Source: Modicisalibacter luteus DSM 23508 (lineage in GTDB: Bacteria > Pseudomonadota > Gammaproteobacteria > Pseudomonadales > Halomonadaceae). Taken from it: a stretch of DNA of 64,000 bases. The notes below the pieces were generated by a model. The model had not been told where the DNA came from, ran no database searches, and saw only the letters and a program-made list of their open reading frames with translations. The DNA lies in the NCBI RefSeq assembly GCF_000378505.1, contig NZ_KB899993.1, forward strand, positions 124,001 to 188,000, in the 5' to 3' direction. Below are positions 37,156-46,625 of this stretch, in pieces (position 1 is the stretch's first letter; each line of letters opens with the position of its first letter). Both the position numbers and the translations under genes were made by a program.

Positions 37156-38772
37156 ATGAGTATCTTTTCCATCGGCCTCAGTGGCCTGAGTGCGGCACAG
37201 ACCGCTCTGCAAACTACCGGCAGCAACATCAGCAATGTCTACACGCCGGGTTACAACCGCCAGCTTACCCTGCTGGGCGAGAGCAGTACCGGTGCGAATG
37301 GCGTGCAGGTCAACGATGTGCAGCGCCAATTCAATCAGTACATCGCGTCGCAGCTCAACCAGGCAACGGGCAGCACCAGTGCTCTGCAGGCGTACTCGAC
37401 CCAGGTCAGCCAGATCGACAACCTGCTGGCAGACCGTGAAGCCGGGCTGGCCCCGTTGATGCAGAGTTTCTTCTCGTCGCTGGAAGATTTGGCCGGGGCG
37501 CCCTCTGACCCTGCCGCGCGTCAGGGTGTTATAGGTAATGCTGACACCCTAACCGCGCAGTTTCGTGCCTTTGACAGCTACCTGGACGACATGCAGTCAG
37601 GCATCAACGGGCAGATCCGGGATGAAGTCACCCAGATCAACAATGCCGCCGATCAGATGGCCAAGCTCAATAAAGAGATTTCCTTGGCCAAGGCCAAGAC
37701 CGGCGAGGCCCCCAATAGCCTGCTCAATCAGCGCGACCAGCTGGTGGCCGATATCAGTAAGCGTATCGGTGTCGATTTGGTTATTCAGGATGGTGGCAGT
37801 TACAACCTGACCATTGGCAATGGTCAGCCGCTGGTGGCGGGTACCCAAAGCTTCGCGCTTGAAGCCGTCGGCTCGGCCGCCGATCCTTCACGGATGGTGG
37901 TGGCCTATCGTGACGCTGGCGGTAACACCATCGAGATGAAGGAATCCACCTTCGAGAGCGGCACGCTGGGCGGACTAATGACGTTCCGCCACGAGTCGTT
38001 GGACAAGACCCAGAATCAGCTTGGACAGATGGCGTTGGCCATGGCGGAAGGCTTCAATGCCCAGCATCGGGCCGGCCAGGATCTGAACGGCGAGCCGGGC
38101 GAGGATTTCTTCAGCATTGGCTCGCCGACCGTATTCTCGAACGAGAATAACGACGGCACCGCGCAAATGGCTGCCGAATTCAGTGATTTCTCGCAGGTTG
38201 CCACCAACGATTACAAGGTGACCTATACGGGCACGGTTGGGAGCGAATACGAGGTCACACGGGTTGATACTGGAGAACCGGTGGCTACTCTCGATGCCAG
38301 CCAGCCGCTAGAGTTTGGTGGTATGACTCTCAACGTAGCGAATGGTCCGCCCAAAGTAGGTGACATTTTCCAGATTCAGCCGACACGGAACCTGGCCGGC
38401 CAGATCGAGAACCAGATTCGAGACACTGCGAAAATCGCTGCAGGCATGAGCGATGCCAAGGGCGACAACCGCAACGCGCTGGCCCTGCAGAATCTACAGA
38501 ATGGAGACCTCGTGGGTGGCAAGGCCAGCCTGAATGAAGCCTATGCCTCGCTAGTCAGCGATGTCGGTAATCAGACCAACGTAGTCAAGGTTAACCTTTC
38601 GGCCCAGGAAGGACTAAAGGAGCAGTTGTTTGCCGTCCAGCAGTCCGATTCCGGCGTCAACCTCGATGAGGAAGCGGCAAACCTGATTCGCTATCAGCAG
38701 TACTACCAGGCCAATGCCAAGGTCATCCAGACCGGTAGTACCGTGTTCGATGCCATCCTTGGCCTGCGTTAA
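37156..38772 (+). CDS. flgK: Hook-filament junction protein FlgK (HAP1)
   Basis: First hook-associated protein, 538 residues. The N-terminus MSIFSIGLSGLSAAQTALQT with GSNISNVYTPGYNRQ and the C-terminal NLIRYQQYYQANAKVIQT pair into the axial coiled coil. FlgN is its expected chaperone. Confidence 0.96.
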   Translation: MSIFSIGLSGLSAAQTALQTTGSNISNVYTPGYNRQLTLLGESSTGANGVQVNDVQRQFNQYIASQLNQATGSTSALQAYSTQVSQIDNLLADREAGLAPLMQSFFSSLEDLAGAPSDPAARQGVIGNADTLTAQFRAFDSYLDDMQSGINGQIRDEVTQINNAADQMAKLNKEISLAKAKTGEAPNSLLNQRDQLVADISKRIGVDLVIQDGGSYNLTIGNGQPLVAGTQSFALEAVGSAADPSRMVVAYRDAGGNTIEMKESTFESGTLGGLMTFRHESLDKTQNQLGQMALAMAEGFNAQHRAGQDLNGEPGEDFFSIGSPTVFSNENNDGTAQMAAEFSDFSQVATNDYKVTYTGTVGSEYEVTRVDTGEPVATLDASQPLEFGGMTLNVANGPPKVGDIFQIQPTRNLAGQIENQIRDTAKIAAGMSDAKGDNRNALALQNLQNGDLVGGKASLNEAYASLVSDVGNQTNVVKVNLSAQEGLKEQLFAVQQSDSGVNLDEEAANLIRYQQYYQANAKVIQTGSTVFDAILGLR

Positions 38773-38794
38773 ACGATAATTACGGGACGACATC

Positions 38795-40021
38795 ATGCGT
38801 ATCAGTACCGTCACCATGTTCGAATCCAGCCTGTCGTCGATGAATCGGCAGCAGGGTGAATTCATGAAAGTTGGCCAGCAAATTGCCAGTGGTCGTCGCG
38901 TGGTCAATCCCTCTGATGACCCACAGGCCGCCTCTCGTGCGGTTGGCGTCTCGCAATCCATGGCGGTGAGCCAGCAGTATGCCGATGCGAGGGTTTCGGC
39001 ACGCAATGCGCTCTCTCAGGAAGAGAGTGTACTCAATAGTGTCAGTGACAGCATTGCCAGTGCCAAGACCCTTATTGTGCAGGCTGGCAATGGTACCCTG
39101 ACCGATGCCGACCGCGCTTCGATCGCCACTGAACTCAAGGGCATCTACGAGAATTTGCTGGGCCAGGCCAACGTCACCAACGGCAACGGTACATACCTAT
39201 TCGGTGGCTATAAAGATGATGCCCCCCCTTTCGTGAAAAATGGTGGGGAAGTCACCTATCAGGGAAGCACCAATGTGAGGGCGCAGCAGGTAGATTCCTC
39301 GCGCCAGATGCCGGTGGGCAATAGCGGTAAGGAAATCTTTGAAAGTGTACATAGCGGTGCGGGTTATGTCGCAACGGCTGATGCAGCCAACTCTGGTAGC
39401 GTGATATTTACTGGTCCGACCCGCGTGAATGCTGCTGATCCAGGGTATGGTGAGAAGTACACCATTCAGTTTACCGATGGTGAAAACTACCAAATACTCG
39501 ATGAGGATGATAATCCTATCAAGCTTGACAGAGACGATAATGGTACCCCTGAGGATACGTTCTCTTATACGTCTGGTGAAACCATAACCTTTGCTGGTAT
39601 CTCGATTAATCTTGAGGGGAAGCCTGCAGCTAACGACGAGATCGCTTTGGCCAAGGCACCGGACCGGAGCCTGTTTACCACACTCGAGAATGCCATCGCC
39701 GCACTGGATAGTACCACGGAAACCGATGCTGCGAAGGCCTCGCTGCAGAACACGCTCTCGACGGTCAGTCGTGAGCTCGATAACAGCCTCGACAACGTAC
39801 TAACTGTGCGTGCCTCGGTCGGCGCGCGTCTCAATGAGCTGGATGTGCTTGACGATGTGGGCGGAAATCGCACGCTAAACTACGAACAAACGATGTCCGA
39901 TCTGGTCGATCTTGATTATGCCCGGGCGATTTCCGACTATACGCTGCGCCAAGTCGGGCTACAGGCCTCGCAGAAAGCCTTCGTTGATATCCAGGGGATG
40001 TCGCTGTTCGATCAGCTCTAA
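38795..40021 (+). CDS. flgL: Hook-filament junction protein FlgL (HAP3)
   Basis: Second junction protein, 408 residues. It starts MRISTVTMFESSLSSMNRQQ with the flagellin-like QQIASGRRVVNPSDDPQAA and ends with a flagellin-like DLDYARAISDYTLRQVGLQA helix. It follows flgK by 22 bases and ends at a strong terminator. Confidence 0.95.
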   Translation: MRISTVTMFESSLSSMNRQQGEFMKVGQQIASGRRVVNPSDDPQAASRAVGVSQSMAVSQQYADARVSARNALSQEESVLNSVSDSIASAKTLIVQAGNGTLTDADRASIATELKGIYENLLGQANVTNGNGTYLFGGYKDDAPPFVKNGGEVTYQGSTNVRAQQVDSSRQMPVGNSGKEIFESVHSGAGYVATADAANSGSVIFTGPTRVNAADPGYGEKYTIQFTDGENYQILDEDDNPIKLDRDDNGTPEDTFSYTSGETITFAGISINLEGKPAANDEIALAKAPDRSLFTTLENAIAALDSTTETDAAKASLQNTLSTVSRELDNSLDNVLTVRASVGARLNELDVLDDVGGNRTLNYEQTMSDLVDLDYARAISDYTLRQVGLQASQKAFVDIQGMSLFDQL

Positions 40022-40035
40022 CTCCAGGCCTAAGA

Positions 40036-40069
40036 AACAAAGAGGGCGCCGAATGGCGCCCTCTTTGTT
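40036..40069. terminator. Bidirectional terminator between flgL and fliR
   Basis: A perfect 15-base stem (AACAAAGAGGGCGCC and its complement) around a GAAT loop, flanked by A-rich and T-rich ends. It ends both the flg run and the converging fli run. Confidence 0.9.
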
Positions 40070-40094
40070 GTGCATGGAACTCATATAGCAACAT

Positions 40095-40880
40095 TTAGCC
40101 GGCCATCGTTTCGATGAGCTCTTGCATAAAATAAAAGGCTTTGGCGAACAGCCCCTCGAGGAAGCTGCCGAAGTCTCCCATAAGCACCATTAGTAGCACC
40201 AACCCGACAGTTAGGGTCATAGGGAAACCTACCGAGAAGATAGTCAGCTGGGGCGCAGCCCGGTTAAGTATGCCCAGTGACAGATTGATGATTAACAATG
40301 CTGTCACGACCGGTAGCGCGAGCAGTAGCCCTGCCGTGAAAATCGTCCCTCCATAACGTGCCAGCATCTCCCAAGCATCCGGATTGAGGCTTCCCATGCC
40401 GATGGGTAGGGTATCGAAAGAGCTTGCGAGGATCTCGATCACGATCAGGTGACCATTGAAGGCTAACAGCATCAACAAGGTAATCATGTAAAGGAAGCGC
40501 GACAGGACCATGGTCTGCGTGCCGCTACTGGCATCGAAAAAGGTCGCGAAAGCCAGGCCCATCTGCAAACCAATATACTCACCAGCCGCCATGACTACGG
40601 CAAGCGTAACCCGCATGACCAGGCCAATGGCCACGCCGATGAGCATCTGCTCCATCATGATGCCCAGGCTGGGCCATGAGACGATAGGCACCGCGGGGAG
40701 TGGCGGTAAGGTCGGTGCGATGAGAAAGGCCAACACTGCCGCAAAGCCAATCTTGACCTGCCGGGGAATACTGCTGTGACCCAGTAGAGGGGCGGCCATA
40801 ATAAACGCCGTCAAGCGTACGAATGGCCACAGGAAGGCAACTAGCCAACCCTGCAACTGAGCGAAGGTGACTTCGACCAT
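40095..40880 (-). CDS. fliR: Flagellar export-gate protein FliR
   Basis: Integral membrane component of the type III export gate, 261 residues with several hydrophobic helices. Typical blocks include FVRLTAFIMAAPLLGHSSIP and MGLAFATFFDASSGTQTMV. It begins one base after the fliQ stop and ends the reverse-strand fli run. Confidence 0.95.
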   Translation of the reverse strand: MVEVTFAQLQGWLVAFLWPFVRLTAFIMAAPLLGHSSIPRQVKIGFAAVLAFLIAPTLPPLPAVPIVSWPSLGIMMEQMLIGVAIGLVMRVTLAVVMAAGEYIGLQMGLAFATFFDASSGTQTMVLSRFLYMITLLMLLAFNGHLIVIEILASSFDTLPIGMGSLNPDAWEMLARYGGTIFTAGLLLALPVVTALLIINLSLGILNRAAPQLTIFSVGFPMTLTVGLVLLMVLMGDFGSFLEGLFAKAFYFMQELIETMAG

Positions 40881-40881
40881 G

Positions 40882-41151
40882 TCAGCCCAGCATCAGGGGG
40901 ATGTTGCGAAACAGCTCGGTGGTGAAATTGGTGATCAGCTGTATCAACCAAGGACCAGCCAGCACCAGGGCGCCAAAAACACCCAAAATCTTGGGAATAA
41001 ACGACAGCGTCATCTCGTTGATCTGCGTCGCCGCCTGGAATAGGCTGACAAGAAGACCGATCAGCAGTGCCGTGATGAGCAAGGGGCCGGCAAGGAACAA
41101 AGTCACCTTCATGCCCTGATAGGCCATGCTCATAACCATTTCCGGAGTCAT
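40882..41151 (-). CDS. fliQ: Flagellar export-gate protein FliQ
   Basis: An 89-residue protein with two transmembrane helices. It begins MTPEMVMSMAYQGMKVTLFL and contains FQAATQINEMTLSFIPKI, the family signature. Confidence 0.95.
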   Translation of the reverse strand: MTPEMVMSMAYQGMKVTLFLAGPLLITALLIGLLVSLFQAATQINEMTLSFIPKILGVFGALVLAGPWLIQLITNFTTELFRNIPLMLG

Positions 41152-41196
41152 GGACGATTACCTTTATTAAGTGCAGTCAACCGCTGAGGCGGCGCG

Positions 41197-42000
41197 CTAG
41201 ATATAAAAACTTTCAGCCAACGAGCCGATCAGCAATTGCCATCCATCCACCAGCACAAACAGCATCAGCTTGAAGGGGAGTGAGATCGTTGCCGGGGGAA
41301 CCATCATCATCCCCAGCGCCATCAGTACACTGGCGACAACGAGATCAATGATCAGGAAAGGTATAAAAACAGTGAAACCGATCTGGAATGCCGTCTTCAG
41401 TTCGCTGGTCACGAAGGCGGGTAGCAGTACGCGCATCGGCACGTCCTCCGGCCCTTGGAAGGTACCGGCATCAGCCAGGCGGCCGAAAAGAGCAATGTCC
41501 GGCTCACGGGTCTGCGCTAGCATAAACTCCCGGAAGGGCTGGCTCGCCAATTGCAGAAACTCGTCGAAATTGATCTGTTGGTCGGAAAACGGCTGCCAGG
41601 CGATCTCGTAAGCTTCGTTGAGCACCGGTGACATGATGAAAAACGTCAAGAATAACGCGAGGCCAAGCAGGACCTGATTCGGCGGGGCAGACTGGGTACC
41701 CATGGCGGTGCGCAGCAGGCCGAGCACAATGATGATTCGCGTAAAACTCGTCATCATTAGCAAGATGGCTGGCAAGAAGGCCATCGAGCTGAGTAGCAAC
41801 AGGGTCTGCAGGCTCAACGACCATTGCTGACCGCCATCCTCCAACGGGCGCGTGACAACACCAGGAATGGCGGCCTGCGCCCAACCGGCCTGAGGCCAGA
41901 GAAGCGTGATTACAGCTACCGCTGTCAGGCTAATGAACAAGCTGAGCCGGAGGCGTTGTGTCAGCGGCAAAGCGGATAGGGAAGAAACTGGCAACGTCAC
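41197..42000 (-). CDS. fliP: Flagellar export-gate protein FliP
   Basis: Export-gate membrane protein of 267 residues, with a signal-like N-terminal hydrophobic segment. It has the FliP signatures [20 protein letters not shown] and [20 protein letters not shown]. Its start overlaps the fliO stop by 4 bases. Confidence 0.96.
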   Translation of the reverse strand: MTLPVSSLSALPLTQRLRLSLFISLTAVAVITLLWPQAGWAQAAIPGVVTRPLEDGGQQWSLSLQTLLLLSSMAFLPAILLMMTSFTRIIIVLGLLRTAMGTQSAPPNQVLLGLALFLTFFIMSPVLNEAYEIAWQPFSDQQINFDEFLQLASQPFREFMLAQTREPDIALFGRLADAGTFQGPEDVPMRVLLPAFVTSELKTAFQIGFTVFIPFLIIDLVVASVLMALGMMMVPPATISLPFKLMLFVLVDGWQLLIGSLAESFYI

Positions 42001-42440
42001 ACATCCTCTCCAGAGCGTTTGCTGCTACGTGTGAATGTGTTCCGCGCATTCTGGCGCATGGCGCTTGCGAAACGTGCCGCAAACCCCTCGGCATCAGCTG
42101 TCGAAGGAGGGAGTTCATCCGGTTTCGGCGCCGGCATCTCATGAAGCCGTGTCACCTCACCGCCCCCGACGCCAAGTACCAGCCAGGTCCCTTCGACATC
42201 GACGATGACCACGCGTTCGCGTTGTCCCACCGCGGTGCTGGCAACAAGCTTCAGGTGCCGGTTATGGCCGGTGCGCCCAGGCCCGACACGCTTGAGTAAT
42301 GCACTACATAGCAGGATCACCGCAATGACCAGGGCAAGCGCCAAGGCGGTCTTGCCGAGGGTGGCCAGACCTAGCAGGGCATCCCCTTGGGCGCTGCCCA
42401 ATGCCTCGGCGGTATCCTGTGTCGCGGAAACTTGGCTCAT
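41997..42440 (-). CDS. fliO: Flagellar export-gate assembly protein FliO
   Basis: A 147-residue single-pass membrane protein (TM at about residues 27-50) followed by the conserved cytoplasmic [20 protein letters not shown] block. FliO stabilises FliP during gate assembly. Four-base overlaps with both fliN and fliP indicate translational coupling. Confidence 0.9.
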   Translation of the reverse strand: MSQVSATQDTAEALGSAQGDALLGLATLGKTALALALVIAVILLCSALLKRVGPGRTGHNRHLKLVASTAVGQRERVVIVDVEGTWLVLGVGGGEVTRLHEMPAPKPDELPPSTADAEGFAARFASAMRQNARNTFTRSSKRSGEDV

Positions 42441-42934
42441 CGGTTGAGTTTCTGAACGCGCTCTGATGGTGTAATGATTTCGGTGATACGAATGCCGTAC
42501 TTGTCATCGACGACGACGACTTCGCCCTGGGCAATCAGGTAACCGTTGATCAGGATATCCATGGGCTCGCCGGCCAGGCCGTCAAGCTCGATCACCGAGC
42601 CCTGGGCCAACTCCAGCAATTGCTTGATGGTGATACGTGTGCGGCCCAATTCCACGGTCAACTTGACCGGGATGTCCATGATCATTTCCAGGTCGCGCAT
42701 GGTACCGCTGCTAGCGCTGGAATCCAACGGCTTGAATACCTGGTCGCTGGCAGCGGTGGCCTGGCTGCTGGCATGGTCGACTTGCTGCTCGGCTTCGACC
42801 TCAGCCTGTTCAGCGAAGGCTGCCGCCCAGGGATCGTCTTCATCGGCTGCAGACGCGCCGGCGCCCTGTTCGGCCATGGCGTCCGCCCAAGCGTCGTCAG
42901 TGCTGCTTTGTTCGGGTTTCTTGGGGTCAGTCAT
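42437..42934 (-). CDS. fliN: Flagellar motor switch protein FliN
   Basis: C-ring protein of 165 residues. The first 80 are acidic and Ala-rich with two near-repeats (DDAWADAMAEQGA, DDPWAAAFAEQAE). The C-terminal SpoA domain has DIPVKLTVELGRTRITIKQL and GSVIELDGLAGEPMDILING. Confidence 0.96.
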   Translation of the reverse strand: MTDPKKPEQSSTDDAWADAMAEQGAGASAADEDDPWAAAFAEQAEVEAEQQVDHASSQATAASDQVFKPLDSSASSGTMRDLEMIMDIPVKLTVELGRTRITIKQLLELAQGSVIELDGLAGEPMDILINGYLIAQGEVVVVDDKYGIRITEIITPSERVQKLNR

Positions 42935-43973
42935 TATCGGACTCCTTGGCTTGCGTTAACAGCCCGGGGTTGAACTTGAACTTGGCGTTGTTGGCGACAT
43001 GGTCGATCAGATGGCGTACACGCAGCGCGCGCTGGCCGTGTTGGTTGCCGAACTCGCACTCCATGACCGGGACGCCATCGACACGTGCCGTGACGATTTC
43101 GGGGAGTTCCAGCGGGAGCACATCGCCTACCTTGAGCGACATGACCCGGCCGAGGCTGGTCGAGAGATCTACGAAGTCGGCCGCCAGTTCGATATGGGAA
43201 TGCTTGATTTCGCCTGCCATGCGCTGGCCCCACTGGCTCTCTTCGTCCGAATGGTTATCGGTCAGCGGACCGGAGAGCAGGTCGCGAATCGGCTCGATCA
43301 TCGAGTAGGGCATGCACACCTGGAAATCGCTGGACAGGTTGCCTACCTCCAGGTGGAAGGTACTGGTGACCACGATTTCGTTGGGTGAATTGGTGATATT
43401 TGCAAAGCGCAGCTGCATCTCGGAGCGCGTGTAATCAATTTCCAGAGGGAAAACCGACTTCCAGGCATCCTGGTAGGCATCGATGGCCAGATGCAGCAGT
43501 CGCTGGATGATGCGCTGTTCAGTGTGCGTGAACTCACGTCCTTCCGACTTGGTCAAGAAGCGGCCGTCACCACCGAACAGGTTATCGACCACCATGAACA
43601 CCAAGCTGGGCGGAAAGACTATCAGGGCGGTGCCGCGCAGCGGTTTCATGGAAATCAGGTTAACGTTGGTCGGTACCGGAATATGACGCGAGAACTCGCT
43701 ATAACTCTGGTAGCGTACGCCGTCCACAGTGATGTCGGCGCTACGCCGCAACAGGTTGAACAGACTCATACGGAACTGGCGAGCAAAGCGTTCGTTAATG
43801 ATGTCCAGCGCATGCAGACGTTCCCGGATGATCCGGTGCTGAGTCGCCGGATCGTAGGGGCGAATGCGGGAATTGGCAGCTTTGTCGCTGCCGGAACTCG
43901 CGTCGTCTTCGCCGCTGACGCCCTTGAGAAGGGCGTCGATCTCATCCTGCGAGAGCAGATCGTCTTGAGACAT
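42927..43973 (-). CDS. fliM: Flagellar motor switch protein FliM
   Basis: C-ring protein that binds CheY-P. ATG 43973 (MSQDDLLSQDEIDALLKGV, the CheY-binding peptide) is favoured by AGGGAC upstream and gives 348 residues. The body carries DPATQHRIIRERLHALDIIN and FLTKSEGREFTHTEQRIIQR, and the end carries the SpoA-like VTARVDGVPVMECEFG. It overlaps fliN by 8 bases. Confidence 0.96.
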   Translation of the reverse strand: MSQDDLLSQDEIDALLKGVSGEDDASSGSDKAANSRIRPYDPATQHRIIRERLHALDIINERFARQFRMSLFNLLRRSADITVDGVRYQSYSEFSRHIPVPTNVNLISMKPLRGTALIVFPPSLVFMVVDNLFGGDGRFLTKSEGREFTHTEQRIIQRLLHLAIDAYQDAWKSVFPLEIDYTRSEMQLRFANITNSPNEIVVTSTFHLEVGNLSSDFQVCMPYSMIEPIRDLLSGPLTDNHSDEESQWGQRMAGEIKHSHIELAADFVDLSTSLGRVMSLKVGDVLPLELPEIVTARVDGVPVMECEFGNQHGQRALRVRHLIDHVANNAKFKFNPGLLTQAKESDND

Positions 43974-43980
43974 GGTGTCC

Positions 43981-44469
43981 CTATTGCACGATAAAGTCGG
44001 TGTAGAGAACGTCATTGACCGCCAGTTTGGGCTGGGGGTCGCTGAACGGCTCATCGAAAAGCGCCAGGATTTGCTGTGACAGCGCTCGCTTGCCTTCAGG
44101 AGTTGTCAAACTTTCGGCGTGCTGGCTAGAGAACAGCATCAGCAACCGGCTGCGCAACTGAGGCATGTTCTGTTCAAGCATCTCGCGCGTGGTCTCATCG
44201 GCCACCTTGAACGACAAGCCGATATACAGCAGGCGCTGCTCATACTGGTCGCTCTGCAGGTTGACCGTAAATGGTGAAACGGTCACAAAGATCGGTGGCT
44301 CTGGCTTGATGGGCTCTGCCGTCTCTTCGACTCCCTCGGTACTTGCCTCGCTCTTGGAATCGAGCAGGAAGTACACGCCAGCCGAGCTGGCCATGGATAG
44401 CACGATGAGAATGATACCTAGCAGCCACCAGGGCTTGCGACTCGTTCCTGCGTTGGGGTTCTTGGCCAT
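43981..44469 (-). CDS. fliL: Flagellar basal body-associated protein FliL
   Basis: Single-pass inner membrane protein of 162 residues. The TM is at about residues 15-33 (LGIILIVLSMASSAGVYFLL), followed by the FliL periplasmic domain (FTVNLQSDQYEQRLLYIGLS; LRSRLLMLFSSQHAESLTTP). It associates with stators near the motor and lies 7 bases before fliM. Confidence 0.93.
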   Translation of the reverse strand: MAKNPNAGTSRKPWWLLGIILIVLSMASSAGVYFLLDSKSEASTEGVEETAEPIKPEPPIFVTVSPFTVNLQSDQYEQRLLYIGLSFKVADETTREMLEQNMPQLRSRLLMLFSSQHAESLTTPEGKRALSQQILALFDEPFSDPQPKLAVNDVLYTDFIVQ

Positions 44470-44609
44470 TGCTTACGCCGCTGTGGTCGATATTTCAGTG
44501 GGGATTATGCTGGCTGCCTTCCCATCGGCATGGATGGAAAAAGCTGCCGATACACGCTTATCTCAAGGCTTTGTTCAGCTGCTGATCTTGTTGCATCCCA
44601 GACAGCCGT

Positions 44610-44640
44610 AGAGCCTGTCACGCAATTGCGGGCAGGCTCT
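44610..44640. terminator. Hairpin in the fliK-fliL gap
   Basis: AGAGCCTG pairs with CAGGCTCT, and a second palindrome CGCAATTGCG lies inside. It occupies the 211-base gap between fliK and fliL, the largest gap in the reverse-strand fli run. No T run follows on the fli strand, so attenuation or RNA processing is as likely as termination. Confidence 0.4.
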
Positions 44641-44680
44641 TTCAGGTATCGGCCAGTTCGGCCGTTCTTGAAGGGTGACG

Positions 44681-45991
44681 TCAGGCGTATAGGTCTATTG
44701 CGTTACTGTCCGGGCCGATTACCGCCGATGGCTGGTCGGCCAGAGCCGTGTCACCCGAGGATGCCAGAACGCCATTGGTCAAGCCATCGAGGTCGCCCTT
44801 ACCTTGCTTTTGCTCCTGCCCGTCATCACGGTGCTGCTGCTCTCCCACCATGGCTTCACCCAGCTGGATGCCGCTCTCTTCCAGGGCCTCTCTGAGCTGC
44901 GGTATGGCTTGCTCGATGGCTGCGCGAACCTGCGGGTTGGCGGAGAAGAACTGAGCCTGGGCAAGTTGATCGTCAACCTTCAGACTGATCGAGAGTGGAC
45001 CCAGCTCGGCAGGATGCAGGTGAAGTTCGACCTGCTGCCCGCCACGCTGATGCAAGGCCACCAGTTGCTGCCCTAACCCCTGCTGCCACTGTGGCGAGGC
45101 CAAGGGAGCCGTCAACCCTGGGGTGGGCTGCGTGGTAGTTGGCAGGGCGCCATTTACGCTGTTGGATGTCGCTCCCAGCGGTGCAGCGGTTCCGTTGAGT
45201 GAGTGGCTGGACGGATTGTCATTGCCATGCCGGGCGAGAAAGGCACCTTCGTCAGCGGTAACCGCCGCGATGGCATCCGCGAAGGTGCCGACCGGCGTAG
45301 CTGTCGGCTGGGCAGCCGCGCCTTGTGGTGCCAACGTCTGTACGCCCTGGGCCATCAACTGCTGATGCCGCTGGCCAGCTGCCTGGGAGTCGGCCAGAGC
45401 TGCGGCCCGGTCGTTGCTGGCGGGCTTGCCTCCAGCATCAGTGATCAGCTGCGCTGCGTTGACAGCAAGTTTCGCGTCTTGCTGGGCGGGGGGCGTATCG
45501 CCGCGCTGTGCGCTGGCAATCATATCCAGACGCTGGCGGATGTCGGCCAGTGATTCGCCGGTCCCCGCCGACAAGGAGGCGAGTGTCGCTGCCATAAAAT
45601 TGCCATTTTCGGCTTGGGCAGAAGCTAGGCCTTCGACCTGCTGTTCCAGTGTCTTGGCATTTCCCGACAGTTTGCCTTCGATGGCCTGGATGACTTGCTG
45701 CGTCAAAGGGGCCAGTTCGTCAGGGGCGGTAGCGATCAACTGGTCCTGCTCCAGGGAGCCGCTTTCATGATCAAGCGCGCCGGACTGGGAGGCTTCCTCA
45801 GCAAGCAATTTTTTATCGGGGCCGGTCTTTGTTGTGGGTGTGTCGGCCGCTGTGCGCTTGTTCGTTTCGCCCGCCTGCTTGTACAGACGTGCAAATTCGG
45901 CATTGTCATTGCCGTTGGCCTTGCCTTCGCTTTTGCCCGGGGGCACCGAGGCGGCAGTGCTACTGCCAGCAAGCAGTTGAGAAAGTTCCAT
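44681..45991 (-). CDS. fliK: Flagellar hook-length control protein FliK
   Basis: A 436-residue secreted molecular ruler. The first 300 residues are low complexity and Gln/Ala/Thr rich, as expected. The C-terminal FliK domain has QVELHLHPAELGPLSISLKV and FFSANPQVRAAIEQAIPQLR, followed by LGEAMVGEQ. It stops hook growth by switching export specificity. Confidence 0.92.
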   Translation of the reverse strand: MELSQLLAGSSTAASVPPGKSEGKANGNDNAEFARLYKQAGETNKRTAADTPTTKTGPDKKLLAEEASQSGALDHESGSLEQDQLIATAPDELAPLTQQVIQAIEGKLSGNAKTLEQQVEGLASAQAENGNFMAATLASLSAGTGESLADIRQRLDMIASAQRGDTPPAQQDAKLAVNAAQLITDAGGKPASNDRAAALADSQAAGQRHQQLMAQGVQTLAPQGAAAQPTATPVGTFADAIAAVTADEGAFLARHGNDNPSSHSLNGTAAPLGATSNSVNGALPTTTQPTPGLTAPLASPQWQQGLGQQLVALHQRGGQQVELHLHPAELGPLSISLKVDDQLAQAQFFSANPQVRAAIEQAIPQLREALEESGIQLGEAMVGEQQHRDDGQEQKQGKGDLDGLTNGVLASSGDTALADQPSAVIGPDSNAIDLYA

Positions 45992-46005
45992 GAAAGCTAG
46001 CTGCC

Positions 46006-46479
46006 TCAGTGATGGGTATCGGTATTCGTTTCTTGGCGTTGGCGGCGCAGCACAAGGCCACTGGCCATTTCATCGGCTAACCGCTGTTCCTGTCGGCTGG
46101 CCCGCTGCTGGGCTTCCGTTGCCCGGCGGGTCGCTAAGGTGTCATAGGCGGACAGCTTACGCTGCTCGTTCTGCCAGTGCTTCTGGCCATGATTCAAGCG
46201 CGCTTCACGTTCGCCGAGGGTTTGTCGAGCACGGGCGATGGCGGAATCCAACGAAGCGAGGAATTGCTGATAGTTGCGCCAACTGTCGGGCCCGATGCCC
46301 GCTTCCATGGCCTGTTGAAGGCGTTGGCGATACTCATGGCGATAACGGTTCAACGTTTCGAGCTGGGACTTGGCGCCCTGAAGATCGCGACGCAGACCGT
46401 TGAGCTCGATATTGGCACTGTCGCGGGAGTTACGCGTCAATGAAATCAACGTATCCAACGGTGTCGTTGCTTGTGCCAC
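46006..46479 (-). CDS. fliJ: Flagellar export protein FliJ
   Basis: A coiled-coil protein of 157 residues, nearly all helical and charged (LQGAKSQLETLNRYRHEYRQ; RARQTLGEREARLNHGQ). In the export apparatus it forms the stalk between FliI and FlhA. Position between fliI and fliK supports the call. The 146-base gap after fliI is larger than usual and contains no clear promoter. Confidence 0.85.
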   Translation of the reverse strand: MAQATTPLDTLISLTRNSRDSANIELNGLRRDLQGAKSQLETLNRYRHEYRQRLQQAMEAGIGPDSWRNYQQFLASLDSAIARARQTLGEREARLNHGQKHWQNEQRKLSAYDTLATRRATEAQQRASRQEQRLADEMASGLVLRRQRQETNTDTHH

Positions 46480-46625
46480 GGGATCGTTCCTTCTCGCTAG
46501 ACTTGAATCAAGCCTTAGAGGCTAGGCTTTTGGCCATTATCGGGGATATCCAATGAAACAAAACGCCGGTTACCGGATGTAAATAGCGTTTTCTCGTCGG
46601 TTTCTTCCGCAAGACAAGAATTGAT

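Noticed and set aside
46531-46570. TTATCGGG upstream of fliJ as a reverse-strand sigma-28 -10
   Set aside because: The -10 would be CCCGATAA and no TAAA/TCAA lies at the 15-base spacing.
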